Assembly (NCBI RefSeq): GCF_021917145.1
Contig: NC_061074.1
Coordinates: forward strand, 1,005,102-1,069,101
Length of the DNA: 64,000 nucleotides
From: Hypomesus transpacificus
Taxonomy: Eukaryota; Chordata; Actinopteri; Osmeriformes; Osmeridae
Direction: 5' to 3'
Position 1 is the first letter of the stretch. Each line of letters starts with the position of its first letter. The translations under genes were made by a program, and so were the position numbers. A model generated the notes under the pieces. It saw only the letters and a list, made by a program, of their open reading frames with translations. It made no database searches and was not told the DNA's origin. Positions 22,588 through 36,600 of the stretch are shown piece by piece.

Positions 22588-25500
22588 TTTTAAAGGTCAC
22601 ATTTCATTCAACTGGACATATGAAGCATCAGACCTCCTCCTCGGCCTCCTCCCCGGCCTCCTCCTCCTACTCCTCCACCCCTCTGCGTGAACTCTGCCCT
22701 CCGGGTGGCAAAAGACACCTTGATGGGCTTTCCTTTGAACTCCTTGCCTACGTACAAAAGGGAGGACATGTGTTAGCACACTTGCCTTCATGCTTTTCCC
22801 TGTCACTGTCTGGATCTGGGACAACAGGGGCACTTACCATCAAACCAGTCGATGGCCGCTTTGGCAGAAGGAGGGTCATCGAACGAGACGGTGGCTTCAC
22901 CCTTCAGCCGGCCGGTAGCCTTGTCAGAGTACAGGTTGATCATAAGCTGACCCGTCTTTTTGTTCATCTGCAAACGTGGGAACAAGAGTTTAGAGATGGG
23001 GGGGGGGGGGTACGCAGTAAGGAGGGGCAGAAAGCGGCTGACGAGTTCCAACAACGCACCTTGATGATCCCGATCTGTTTGAAGTAGTCGCCCACTTCCT
23101 GGGGCGTCACTTCCTCCCCCAGGCCCTGGACGAAGATGGTGTTGTTGTCCGAGTTGTCCTCTCCAGCTGTGGATCAGACAGGACAGATGCGTTACAATGA
23201 CCCGTGACCTTGGCGACCGGCACCTTCTGGACTTGGGTGACTTCCCCTGTGGCTTTGGGTTCTTCGGGGTGTGACACTCACCTTGGTCGTCCCTGGAGCC
23301 ATAGTCTCGTGGACCTGGAACACAGCAGAGAGGGGCGGGAGGGGGGGAGAGACGTGAGCTACACACTCAGGAGACGCTTGTATAAAAACAGATCCACATC
23401 AACTGCCTAACAATATCAAACGGTGCCAATTCTACATCTCGACAGGGCTGTCTGCTGCAGTTTTGAGAGAGTAACATCATATACCAGCATCTTGCAACAT
23501 GAGCACAATTCTAGTTTGGGAGTCGTTTTGAGAAGGTAAAACCACCAAATGTTTCCAGGTCTAGAACGTTTCCTTCTTCGCCATAGGCAAACCCCTCATC
23601 CTCAGGCATTTACAGTCAAACCATTGTCTTCATGCAATCAGTACCATTATTTAACAACTCTGGCTCCATGTGCTTAAAGATCTGAAGAGCATTTATGAGA
23701 ATTCCCGCTAAGAACACTGGGTGGAGCCCCTTGGGATTGGACAAGAAAACGGTGGCATTTCAAAACTTCCTTCCTATGTAGTTTTTTTTTTTTTTGTTGC
23801 TTTTTTGTCTAATCATGTTTCCTCCCCCACCGAGACAGTTCTGATGCTCGTCACTTACCACCGAAAGTTTTGAAGCCACCACGGTCACCACCTCTGCAGA
23901 GGAAAAATTGGGAGAAATGATGGCTTTCCTTTGTCCCCAACAGAGCTCAAAGCTCCCCCTACATCCCCACCAGTAAGCACTCCTGCCCCAGTGTGTGACT
24001 ACGGTGGAGATGGCTCACACGAGGGAATGTGTTAGTCTTGGACAGTATAGATCAATGGTCAGACTAAAGGCAGAACGACGGCTATTGAACTGATGAGAAG
24101 CGGCCCTTGGGGTGAGCAGGACTGATTGAGTTGTTTTGGAGACCAAATTGGATAGAAATAAACAGTTGGTGCCTAGCCAACTTTGTGTTTTGAATAATAA
24201 AGTCTGAATGGTAATAGTCTGAGGTAATAGTCTGAGGCACTCGACAAGTCGAATGCTCTTCCATTGAGTGCTTATATGAGCTCCATTAGCTGAGGTCCAA
24301 GTTTGATTTCATTCACTGAAACCTGTAGTGTAAAATGTAGATCCATGTTAACAATACATGTGGCCATGTCAAATATATAACACTCAAATATGTTGATACT
24401 GTACAGGTAAGCTGAAATAGTGCTCCAGTTTTGTGGCTGAACATTCTCCTCCCCCCCCCCCCCCCCCGAACAGATCACACGTGGACATGGGTTTTAGCTG
24501 TTCATGAAGGATCTCAAGGCAAAGTCTCGGGACAAATCTAACCCAAGCGTTTGTGGTGAGCTACTTCTGACTGGAGCACAGAGGCAGCCGACATACGTTA
24601 CGTCAAAGACATCTGTTGGGCAGAGGAGCAGCTGGAACTCGTGACGGATCTAAGAAGGGTTGTGGTCAGCTCCAGTATTTGACCCTGCTGATCTGATGTG
24701 GTGGTCCTGTGTGACTCCATGAGACCTAACTGTGAGGGTAGTGCTAAAACTACTCTGCACAACCTCAAACACTAAGTACACTGCATCACAGAACCACAAA
24801 GAAAAGGTGATTCTCATACATTTCAGAATATGACAGTGGGACCTAGCCACAACCTTGACCAAAGCCAACGCAGAATCAACCGATCCCAGGAGGTGGACTA
24901 AATGTCCCAAAGGTCACCTTCTACAGCACTTAATCCGTAGAAAGACTGGAGCACTCTTGAGTGAAGTGGATGAATCCTCACGACACAAGTAAGTCTAATG
25001 TGCAGAGTTCATTACTTCAGGGGGGGGGAGGGAGGGGGGGTCATAGATATCAGCGGCAGAGAGCTCAGCACAGCATATCACTCAGATCCTGCCAGTTTTA
25101 CAAGGATTACCTTCAGATAGACAGGACATGACAATTTCTGCATGCAAGTCTATGAATGGGAAGACATTCCATTGGAGTGTTCATGTAGAATGCAGTTTTA
25201 ATGTAGAATACACAGAGTATAAAGTGGAGATGGTGGTGGTGGGGGGGGGGGGGGGGAAGGGGAGGGTCTACAAAAGGGTGAGGCACCAGTGTGTGGGTGT
25301 AGTGTGAGTGGATGGGCTAGCATGCGATGCGCGAGGATGTCTGCCAGGGATGGTGTGTGGAGTACCTGTCGGGCGGTCGCGCTCTGGGACTTACCCCATA
25401 CCAGAAGGAGGACCGCCTCTTCCACCGCGCTCGTATCCTCCCCCGCGCTCGTAACCGCCACGGTCGTAGCCCCCGCGCCCCCGGCCTCTATAGCCCTCAG

Positions 25501-28500
25501 ACCTGTCAGAGCCGCTGTCCTCTCCTCCGTACCTCCGGGCCTGGCCGCTCTCACCTGGGGGACAGCACACACACACACACGTCACAACACCGGCTGGAGT
25601 CGCACCTGGGCGTTTTACAGCAAGTGATTCAGACGTCATTCATAATCATTCATTCAGGTTCCAAATGGGCCTAATCACGTTTAACAATATCAAGATGGCA
25701 TGCAACTAAATAGAATAGAAATTTGGGTGGCTTGTCGTCTCTACAGTTCGTGTTTTGTTCATGATCAGTCCAACGGGCGCCGAGATTTTCTGCTGAAACA
25801 AGTGATCCAAACTGTAGAGGCGACTCCAGGTTAGTATATATCAAACTACTGATACATATTCTAACCGTAACTGTCATCCCGTCTTCCATAACCACCTCCT
25901 TGAGAATGGCCATGTGACCCAGGCTGACCGTAAGATGATGACGCCGTCTTGTCAGCATACCTGGAGGAGGAAAAGATCACAGCCTTATTTTACAGCAGAC
26001 TAGCAGGGCCAGCAGACTGGCACCATCAGGAAGATCAACATTCATTCAATCAAGACAAAACAGAATGCAGTTCATAGTAGCCCAGACCAATGAATTTGGT
26101 AAACGCATTAAACAAAACCTAATACGAGAAGGTTTTGTAAAGTTGAGACACTGCCACGTTTTACCAGATGCCAATGAATGCATGAATATTATTCTCTCAA
26201 ATATAACGGAACTCTGCTTGAGTTGCTCAAAGTTGCTTTTTTTTTTTAAATCAAAGTTCAAACATTGGGGAAAACTTGTAAATAAAACAACAGTGAGGTT
26301 AGTCAAGATATCCCCAGAAACAAGAGTCACACTTCCTTCTGCACGGCATACAGTTGGTGGGTGTGGTTTGGTAGAAAAATAGTTCCTACATGAAACTGCT
26401 CACAAGGTCTGTGGATTACCTTGAATAACTGGGTCATGATTTCTGGAAAGACAATGCTGTCGAGTTTGCATTCCTGCCCCACTTTGAGCACCACAAGCAA
26501 AGTTCAATTTATTCTAGAGAAGGCAGACATCCCTACAGCCAATATCTCCTCAACTCTGAAACTCACACCAAAACAATTTAGATGGATAAATAGCACTACA
26601 TGCAAGATGAAAAACAATGTATTTTTGACTTTGGGGTGAACTGTCCTTTCAACACTAGGACAAAGCCAGCTCCACCAGCGTGTGCTGTGATGTCATCCCA
26701 CTGACGCCTTCATTTACCTCAGGTGCATGCAAGTCAAATCACGTGCCAACTGGAAGAGTTCTCTTCTTTTTTTCACAAGGCTACGTGTGGTGGTTTAATT
26801 GAACTTATTGGGACTGATTTCAGCATTGAAATCCAATCCAAGAGGCTTCAGTAGTGAGTGTCCGGTCAGACTCACCCAGACGAGGCGTCAGAGCCCTGCT
26901 GTCCATAGCTATCGAAGGCAGGCGGGGTCTGTCCATAACCTCCCTGTGTCGCCTGGCCATAACCCTCAGCTGGAAGACAATCAGAAACGTGAAAACCCAG
27001 ACATGGTTAAGGTGAACAAAGCATGTTCTATAAGGTTCAGGCTGAAGTACAGTCTAGGTATGGATTGAGCATGAGACCGGATGGCATTCACAATAGTATC
27101 CTTCAAGAGGATGTAGTTTATCATACCAGGTTGTCCATAGCTGCTGTAGCCTGGTGCACCGTAAGAAGCACCACCATTTCCTTGACCATAGCCCTGAAAA
27201 ACAAACATTTATTTAAAAAGGAGTGAGAATTGACAAACCCATTTTTTTACTGAACTTGATGACAAATCAAAATTATGACATCCCATAGTTACGGGGTTAA
27301 CGATGACCACACATACCTGGCCACTTTGCTGAGTGCCATATGATCCATAGCTAATAAGAGAAAGTAATCAAGTTAGTCAAGCATCAACATCCAGTCAAAT
27401 TGTACAGTTGTATATTGGGTTAACGCCTAAAATTAATTGTTGCTCTCAAACAAAAAGAATTGTATAGCCCATTTGTTATCCACTTCATGGACCGTATAAA
27501 AACTTCCTGGATGGCTAGAAAAACCCCATCTAGGATTTTGATGTGCGATAATAGTTAATAGGCATCAATGTGTTAAGCCTGAAAACAACGTCAGTCCAGT
27601 TATTAGTGTTACCTTTGAGCTGCGCCATGCTGACCGTAGCCAGAATCTGTACAGAAGATAAACAGAAGAAATGCAATAAGTTACACCGAAGCCAAATTTA
27701 TTATATGGTGGTAGCCATTACTTGTTAGCCGTATATATAATGACCTACAACTAACTTAGCTAAACAACTAAACAAGATAGTTGGCTAACGTTTCTCTGAT
27801 GGAGCCCTGTTTGCCCATTCATGGATGACGATAGCCAGCAGCTAGCTCTATTGGAGGCAAACATCAGTGGTAATTCGGGATAACCTTGTTTAGCCCTGGT
27901 CGTAGCGAATGTGGGAGTCATGTGTTAACATGTTGTTGTTTAAGTAAATTGACTGGACACAGTTTCTGTTATGCGGTGGCACTACAAACAGCCGATGTGA
28001 ATTGTCCAAATACAACAATGGCGGAAATAGCAACCATTGCTAGCTGGCAGTAAAAAGGCAGAAAGCACAGGCCTCTCCCCGTAGCTTGCTAGTGCTAGCT
28101 AGCTGCCGATCAACTACCAAAGAGGTGGCTAGCTTAACTACTGTCGGCTAAACCACACCACGCTACTCTGCACGAGAGAAATGGCGGTCCATTTTTAAGA
28201 ATAAATGGCCATATCCATAAAGACAAAATATAGCTGGCAAAATAAAACACGTTATAAAGTGGATTATTTGTAAGAATTCACAGCAAACACGGTATAAAAA
28301 TATGTATGTAAAATGCATGTTTACAAGAGGCTAATTTCCTCTAGAAATCTAGGCAGTGGAACTGATTCTCTCAAGCTAACTAATGTTAGCCAGCTAGCTT
28401 GGTCGCGCCTGAAATCTACTTCGACTAGCTAGGCTACATTGCTGGCTAGACCAGTGTCTCGGTAGCTTTCTTCGACACTTTTCCATAATGGAAACATATC

Positions 28501-28551
28501 CATCTAATTTGATATCCCTTCAAGATAATATATAATCTCACCCGAGGCCAT
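21681..28551 (-). CDS. taf15: TAF15, FET-family RNA-binding protein (424 aa)
   Basis: Nuclear RNA/DNA-binding protein of the FUS/EWSR1/TAF15 family, linked to TFIID and RNA processing. Exons in gene order: 28542-28551, 27613-27646, 27317-27350, 27127-27193, 26876-26969, 25866-25960, 25395-25554, 23859-23893, 23282-23314, 23060-23166, 22838-22967, 22634-22747, 22413-22500, 22133-22212, 21898-22051, 21681-21720; 1275 nt, all in phase. Order: SYGQ-rich low-complexity region (1-110), RGG (about 112-175), RRM with TIFVQGLG and [20 protein letters not shown] (about 194-282), RGG, RanBP2 zinc finger with WPCP and CNKC (about 326-355), RGG (to 411), [22 protein letters not shown] at the end. TAF15 is preferred over FUS because of [25 protein letters not shown] and KMGGR. 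The 35- and 33-nt exons are typical of FET genes. It is shorter than human TAF15 (about 590 aa, as I recall). Donors of the 95-nt (GTTAGA) and 114-nt (GTCTGA) exons are weak. Confidence 0.5.
22554..22584. repeat. (AT)n microsatellite in taf15 intron
   Basis: AT repeats of about 28 bp followed by a T run, in the short intron 22501-22633. Confidence 0.5.
23894..25394 (-). other. taf15 long intron (1.5 kb), no exon seen
   Basis: This intron sits between the RGG exon and the 35-nt exon, the position of the long, often retained introns of FET genes. It contains poly-C/poly-G runs (24453-24467, 25021-25042, 25241-25256) and no recognisable exon. Confidence 0.5.
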
Positions 28552-29283
28552 TCTTCTTTTTGCGTTGTTTTAAAATATCCGATGAATCACTTTCCCACAA
28601 ATTAAAAACCCAGCAACAGAAGCGCAGACAGCGCACACACTGCGGCACTTATGAACTCTAACCCGATGGTGGGATGGACCAACTGAAGTTCATCCCTTCC
28701 ATTTGTAAAGATGATGAATGAAACCTCATTATCTCTGAAATGTTTCATGCACAGACTTGTAACAATCCGCAGGCACCCTATCATGCTATGTACAATGATA
28801 TTTAATACATTTCTTACGAATTATCCACCATTATATATTACCCCTCCAAAAATGGTATGATCCATAGCGCCGTTTTTGTCTTCTCGCTTTGAGCAGATAT
28901 CATGGATAGTGTTGATGTTTCCTGCATCATATATTTAAACATAATTTTTAAATATACCATCTACAAATGATGACACTCACTCTGGATAAAAGTATTGCCA
29001 GATGAAAAATCATGCTAAAAGGGGAATTAAAAGGAATACAAAAAATTATGACCCATTACTTCCGGAAATCTTGAGACCATAACAGATACCATTAAATTCA
29101 TGCTGTTTCAAATGTTATTACCTTACATTTCTGTCAATTAAAAATTAGGTTGCAGAAAGCGGTGTGTAAATGTATTTCTATAATTTAAAGCATGGCCTAA
29201 ATACTTAATTTCCTGCGATCTTTGGAAACGTCTTTCAACTCATGCCCGTTTTGGGGGAAAATGAAACACAGAAACATGAATTG
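28552..29283. other. taf15 promoter region / spacer to por
   Basis: About 0.7 kb between the taf15 start codon and the distal end candidate of por, both on the minus strand. The segment next to taf15 (28552-28650) would hold the 5' UTR. No TATA box is evident. Two ATGGCGG motifs (YY1-like) lie in taf15 intron 1, near 28019 and 28180. Confidence 0.5.
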
Positions 29284-30160
29284 TTTATTAAACCGTTATT
29301 TTAATTGACTAGTTAAAAATGCATACCTACATAACTTTCAGTTATACACACCACAATATATTATAACAATTGAATTATTTAGGGTATAGAGGAAATGTCA
29401 AGATTGAACGTGCTTACTCCAACCCTGAAACAAAAGGCACCAGAAAGTCAACAGAAGGTACCAGGCTTTAACAGCCTAATGAGTAGGTTCCCCTTTTAGG
29501 TACTGTGGTCCCAGTAAAAAAAAAAAAAGAAAGTTAGGACCTAAATCAAATGAACGAGGGGTATTTCACATTCAAAACAAGAGACAGATAAAACATGTAA
29601 TTATGGCCAAAATGTGGCAATCTGATGGGCAGCATCTTTCACATTTCATGACCACAAACATGTCAAATATAGACAAACAACAGTGATTAGTGTGCAATAG
29701 TACAAATATAAGAACATGGAATGATAACCCTTTATGATGCCACAGCCAGCTGTCAGTACGCCTCACCATTCAAAGTACAGGGGAAGGCTTGCATGATTTC
29801 AGCGTACATCCATGTTACCAAATGTCACAGATAATTGCATGTTGCAGATAATACCCAAACTCCCTAAAATTACATCAGACCTTCTATCTTTAATAAAGGG
29901 CTTCAGCACTGATTTTCCACATAATGTCTTGTGTTTTTCAGGTTTTTTGAATGATCAGAAATGTACAGCACTTATTTCAATGCATAAACTACTTGAGCTT
30001 TTCACACATTGTCAGTCAACACATTGTTAATAAGATGAAGTTACCAATGAACAAGTAAAATAATTTCAATTTTTGTTTTTGTAAAAAAACTAAAACACAA
30101 TGTATTTGATACGCTACTCTCCTGTTAAAAAGGCCCATCTGAGTGACAAACCTACAGCTC

Positions 30161-30686
30161 TTTATTATACTAACCTTCACTTTGCACTGTACACATATAT
30201 ATACAGCTACTGGATAACATTACCACGCTTTCTTTTCTTATGAGAGAATAAAATCCTCACTTTCAATGTGTACAAATGTAAAGAAAGAAATGAATTCTGA
30301 CAGCTGACTTACATTGACTACCATTCAAAAGATCGCATTTGAAAATAAGCATATTTGTATTGCATTTCTGTCTGTATGTATGTTTCTACTTTGCATGGTA
30401 ACAACTAGTAGTGACTCCATTGGTAACTTAGGTGACTATCCCTTGACCTGGAAAACAGAGTAGTCACCCCCTCATTTCAACCAAGCATCAGCAAATCGAT
30501 CATATTTTCAATATCATAACCATGAGTTATAAGGTTGTAAGGTAAACTCTAGTTGCTGCATGTCTGGGCTGAAACAAAAACCTGCATACACTGTGACTCA
30601 AACACCGAAGACAGTGACTGCAGTTTCCATCAGTCCTGACACAAACAACCGAGGAAGTCCAGATCAGTGGTCGGAGTTGAGATCTT
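30161..30686 (-). other. por 3' UTR (inferred)
   Basis: Downstream of the por stop on the minus strand. AATAAA on the minus strand occurs at 30161-30166 and again at 29284-29289, so the UTR may be about 0.5 or 1.4 kb. No coding content is seen. Confidence 0.5.
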
Positions 30687-33600
30687 TTAACTCCAGATGT
30701 CCTGAGAATACCGTCCCTTGGTCATCAGTTTCTTGACGTAGTCAGTGGCCTGAGCGTGCGTCATGCCGCCCAGCTCCTCTGCCATTTCATGGAAGGCCGT
30801 CTGCACATCCCTGGCCATGTTCCGTGCATCCCTGGACACAAGATATACATGATCATCTGGCTTCCGCTGCAGCACGAGTAGCATTGTTAACCCTGTCGAG
30901 GAGCCTTACTTACCCACAGATGTAGATATGAGCATTGTCAGTGTGTATCAGCTTCCAGAGGTTCTCCTTGTTGTTCCTTAGGAGATGCTGCACATATACC
31001 TGAACAACACGTAGGAGGCGTATCATCACTATGCAGAACACACATATTTCGCACATCCTCCCAGTACCAGCCATCACGTGCACGACCCTAAACCTTTTGC
31101 CTTCCAACCATGGGGGAGGAGCCCTAGCCCCACCTTTTGTTCCTGGTCCCGAGAGAAGGCAACGTGAAGCTGGGACAGCACGCCGGTCTTTTCAGCCTCC
31201 TCCAGTTCCTCCTGGTATATGTAGTCCTCATTCTTGTGCCTGCAGCCGAAGTACAACACCGTCTCGCCCAACTCCTTTCCTGCAGGAACAATCAAGAAGA
31301 CCACAAGTTTGCTTGTGAGGACCGTCGCTTCACGACTGAACACAGGCAGATCATCAAAACCGGACTTAGATTACAATAAAGGACTCAAGGACTCAGGGGA
31401 GTCAGATGGCTGATCGGTGAGGGAGCTGGGCTAGTAATCAGAAGGTTGCCGGAACGATTCCCCGCCAAATGATGTTGTGTCCTTGGGCAAGGCGCTTCAC
31501 CCTACTTGCTTCGGGGGGAATGTCCCTGTACTTACTGTAAGTCGGTCTGGATAAGAGTGTATGTTAAAATGACTAAATGTAAAATGTAAATAGCACAGTT
31601 CTAACAGTCTTAAGATTTCTAGGTGAACAATTAGCAAAGTTAGGCGTTTTTATTGATATGACACTGTAGCTACAAACCTTGTTCTATCAACCAGCCTCGC
31701 TCCTGGATGAAGCCCATGAATGGAGCAATGCCGGTTCCAGGGCCGACCATAACAACTGGGTTGCTGGCTTTGAAAGGCAGGCGGAACTGGGACTTGCGGA
31801 TGTACATTGGCACGGTGGATTTATGTCCGTTATCGGTCACCAGTTTATTCTTAAGCCAATTGGTAGCCACTCCCTTGTTGAGGCGGCCAGTCTTGGTGGT
31901 GTACTCCAACACCACAGCGCAGATGTGGATGCTGTTGGGGTGCACCTACCAGAGGAGGAAAGGGACGTCATCACTGGACAACATGTCCGCTTTCATACCA
32001 TTGTAACAATGCACACGCACTGCTTTTGTGTTTGGAGGTCACAAAGGAGTACAGACCTTGGCGGAGGAGGCTATGGAGTAGTAGCGTGCCTGCAGACGGG
32101 GCATGAGCTCACACAGGTGGTCGATGGGCGGGCGCAAGGATGGAAGGTCCTCAAGAATGGCCAAGATGTTCCTACTGGCATCAAGCACCCAATTCTGGTA
32201 CAAACCCTAAACACAGATAACACTGGGTTGTAAGGTAATATTTGTTCCAGAATGACTCAAAGGGCATTTGGGAAGTGGATTTTCTATACACCTTGCCCTC
32301 AGCGGCAGAGGAGGCCATCTTGCGCATGTTCTCCTGGTCCTTAGGGTCAGAGGCGTACTGGGCCAGCTCATACAGTACATTGGTGCGAGGGGGGTTGGTG
32401 ATATCCAGGTAGTGGGTCAGGGCAGTGCGGTAGGTGGTAGGACAGGGGAACGGGTGCTTTTTATTGGACTCCTCTGAAACATCAGATAATCCCATTGGTT
32501 AACATTCAGGTCAGTCAGTGACCATACAAGGAAATGACACCACACAGAGATTTATCATCAGGAACGCTTGTCCTACTTCAAAAAGCACTGAGGTGTTTGA
32601 TGTACTAGAAGCCAAGGTGGTGTGTCTGTTAATGACATACCATCAAGGTTGTTTAGGGAGATAACCAGATCAAGGTCTACTCCAAGGATTTCTCCGAGCT
32701 TGTTCACAATTGCTGTGTCATTGGTGGGGAAAACAGCCACATGGTCGCCAGACTCATACCTGGGGTCAGAGAATCAAGTCAAAACGGATATGTCCTCGAC
32801 GGAAGATGTTTTTACTTCAATCTTGAGGGATAATTGTTTAAAGACTTGGCAAATATATAACCTATTCTTGTGGCTATGCCCACTCTTACCTAATTTTGGA
32901 GCCTGTAATGTCTAGTTCAATGTGCATAAGATGTCTGTCGCCTGATTTGTTGAGCTTGCGGTTGACGGTGACAGGGGCCAGGAAAGGGTTCTTAGCATCA
33001 AAAGGTCTGGGAAAGAAAGATAGATACAGTTTCAAAACATCATTTTAATAGTACATATTCTGTATTTGCATGATGAAGGAAGGTAGAAAAACAAAATGCT
33101 TCTTTCTCCACTAGGAGGCAGGAGCACTTTGAGAGGAGGGCACCCACACAGCTGGATATATGCAAAGGTGTTCACAGATAATGAAACACTTAAGAACTAA
33201 CAGACAGAAATAACTAAGGAGGAATACATATGGATATGTACTTTTTTGTGAACGCAGAAAAAAGCCCGATGTAATTTGAATGAGATTTAGTAGAAAATGA
33301 TAAACAAGATCTAAAAATGTATCGTTCTGCATGGAGAATGGTGGAAATCAGAACACATGCCTCATCTTTCCAATATGAATGAGGTCTACAGACTGAGGTC
33401 TACAGACGGACGTTTACTCACGGTTTCTGGACCTCAAAGCTCTTCAGCCGGCCCATTTCTCCACTGTACACTTTGTTCATGTTGATGTCATGGTGCTCCT
33501 TCAACTCATACTGGCGAATGCTGGAAACACACACGGATTAATCAGCCTTCAAATGATAATGTTTCGCCATGAGGTCATATGAGAAGACAAACGACAGATG

Positions 33601-36600
33601 GTGTAGCGAGACAGTAGACTGGCCGACGCACCTCGAGTCATCTCCTGAAGCCTCCACTCCGAAATGCTCGCACATGGCTGGCCAGAACTGCTCCCTCCAA
33701 GAGACAAAGTCCTCCTCCAGGCTGAAGGCAACAAAGTGGATGAGTGGGATGTGTTTGTGGGAAGTAGGACTGAGTAGCTGAGGAAACGGGAGGTAGGACC
33801 CTCTTAGGGCCACATTAGTGACACCAGGGAACGACGAGTAACTCACTTGCCATCGTCGTCTCCCATCCCCAGGTCAAAGACCCTCTGGGCTCCCAGCTCT
33901 TCCATGCGCTTGTCCACGTACTTCCCCATGGCATTGTAGTGTTCATAGGTCTTGTTTCCCAGGGCGAACACCTAGAGCCAGACCACAGCAACACACCCTT
34001 ATCACATAGTCCAGATCCACAACACCTAGACACACACACACCTAGAAACACACTGACAAACTCACGCTATATAAGTATACAATGACCAAGTCTTGCTGGC
34101 AGAGCAAAGATCTTCTCTTATTCACTGCGATTCAATCTGGAGCATAAGAACAATGGCTAAATTGACCACAACCAGAATATAAATACTTCACACAGGTACA
34201 AAGAGCCTCATCACCGAGCAAATCAAGCTTGAACAGCACACACGTGCGTTTGAGTTCAATCTAACTAATACACTCAACCATGCAACAGCTACAGCAACAG
34301 CTAATTTTAGAACTTCCTGGATCACTTATCTCCAACTTGCTCATAAGAACCTATTTATTAAACAGCATTTAAATGATTGGTCTCGAAAGCTCAAAAATAA
34401 TTAAAAGGAATAGCAACACCCAAACAGGTTTCGGCATGGGCTGGCCTTACCTTTATAATAAAAAATGGATAACAAATTGCAAAATAAACCTATAAAGGGT
34501 ATAGTAGATGAACCTGGAGTAACTCAGGGTACAGTAGATGAACCCGGAGTAACAAAATGTAGGCGAACCAGTGTAAATCAAGAGTATAGATTAATCTGGA
34601 GTAAATGAAGGCTGATGGACCTGAAGTTACTTACAGTGTAGTTAACTCCATTCAGTGAATCGTCAGCCTCCTGCAGCCAATCATAGAAGTCTTGAGCGTT
34701 GTCTGTGGGGTCACCTTCTCCATAAGTGGCCATGCAGAAGATAGCCATGGAGTTCTCAATCTCACAGAGTCGGGACAGTTCAGACTAGACAAGGAATACA
34801 AGCCAGCAAAAGTTCCGTATAGTTTCAGATTAGGGGACTAATATTAATTTCATAGTGCAATTTCCATTGACATAATTTTATGTTCGGAGTCCACATGAAT
34901 ACTGCAGATGCAGTGATTCTCATATTTGTGGACACTGCATCCTGGTACTGCACAATGGTTTAGATGTTTTCCTAAAGGTTGGTAATCGTTGATGCATAGG
35001 TTACCATGTCATATTCTTCTGGGTCAGCAGCCATGCCCTTCATGCCATAGCGCTGGGCATCTTTGGTCAGCCTGTTGGCAAACTCCTCCCCTGTACCCGT
35101 TTGGGAGCCGTAAAACACCACAATGTTCCTGCCCTGGAGGGGAGAGAACACCAGGCTTAGTCACATCACCAAAACTGCAACTAGCGACAGCAGATTCTTC
35201 TACTGTTCGCCCATTGCCTGCCCTCCCAGTAGCATACAGCTTCTTTACTTGCCTGCCCTCCCAGTAACAGACAGCTTCTTTCCTTGTCTGCCCTCCCAGT
35301 AACAGACAGCTTCTTGACTTGTCTGCCCTCCCAGTAACATACAGCTTCTTTACTTGCCTGCCCTCCCAGTAACATACAGCTTCTTGACTTGTCTGCCCTC
35401 CCAGTAACAGACAGCTTCTTTCCTTGCCTGCCCTCCCAGTAACATACAGCTTCTTTACATGCCTGCCCTCCCAGTAACAGACAGCTTCTTTCCTTGCCTG
35501 CCCTCCCAGTAACAGACAGCTTCTTTACATGCCTGCCCTCCCAGTAACATACAGCTTCTTTACATGCCTGCCCTCCCAGTAACAGACAGCCTCTTTACTT
35601 GACACCTTTAGGAAAATCCAACACTCACCGTCTTCTTCATTTTTTCAATAAAACTGGTCTCTCGCGCCGTTGGTGCCCTGAAAGAAAAAAGGACATCAAA
35701 ATTATACCCTAATCAATCTATAATTCCAGGAATCTCTGCTTGTGGCTCGATCAATAGAACCGGGCACCGTATAGAGAGAACCATTGGCCAGTGTCTTAAT
35801 CAGGACCCAAGGACGTGCAGTGCCACATGTGACAGCAAGGCAATATAAAGTGGATACTTTATTTTCAGTATATCACTCCATTTTGTTATGTTACTGAATT
35901 GACAAGTTTACTGGTAATCTGTGTGGATGCGCAAGTAATATCTCGAATCAAAGTGAAAAGGTTGTACCAGTGCAAACAACTCCAATTAAGTAATATCAAA
36001 TCAACTAACAATGATTTTAGCTGCATCACAGACACTGCACTAGTCTAACCCTAATGCCAGGAATCTGTATGTGTGTCCGTGGCACAATTATCCAGAGAAC
36101 AGGGCACTGTATGAAGGTGGCAGGCGGCAGGTGTATGGCTGAGGACCCAAGGACATGTAGTGTTGATTGTGCGACAAATAAATAAACTGGTTTGCAGCCT
36201 TGTGTTCAGCCCACGGGGCACTGGAACTAGCATCTGTTTAAAACACAACATGACTCATAATGCTACAGCGCATAAAATGGATCTCGGCGGATTTCACAAC
36301 TGGCACATACTCCACTTCCTCACATCACTGCACAAAAAGTCAAGGAAAGGTTTCCTGTCATATGAGGGTGATCATCCGAGAGGTGAGAGCATGGGTTAGC
36401 TTTAGAACTACATCCATCACCGCATCGCATTAGCTAGCTAGCTACCCAAATGACTACAAGGGGAAATGTACAAGAGGAAGCACATTCTGTTTAAGTAGAA
36501 TACATTTCAATCAGTCTGAAATATATACCACAGCATGAAACAAAGTGCACTAACTACCAATAATTTGCAATATGCAAAACAAGAAACAGCCATTAAGTTA

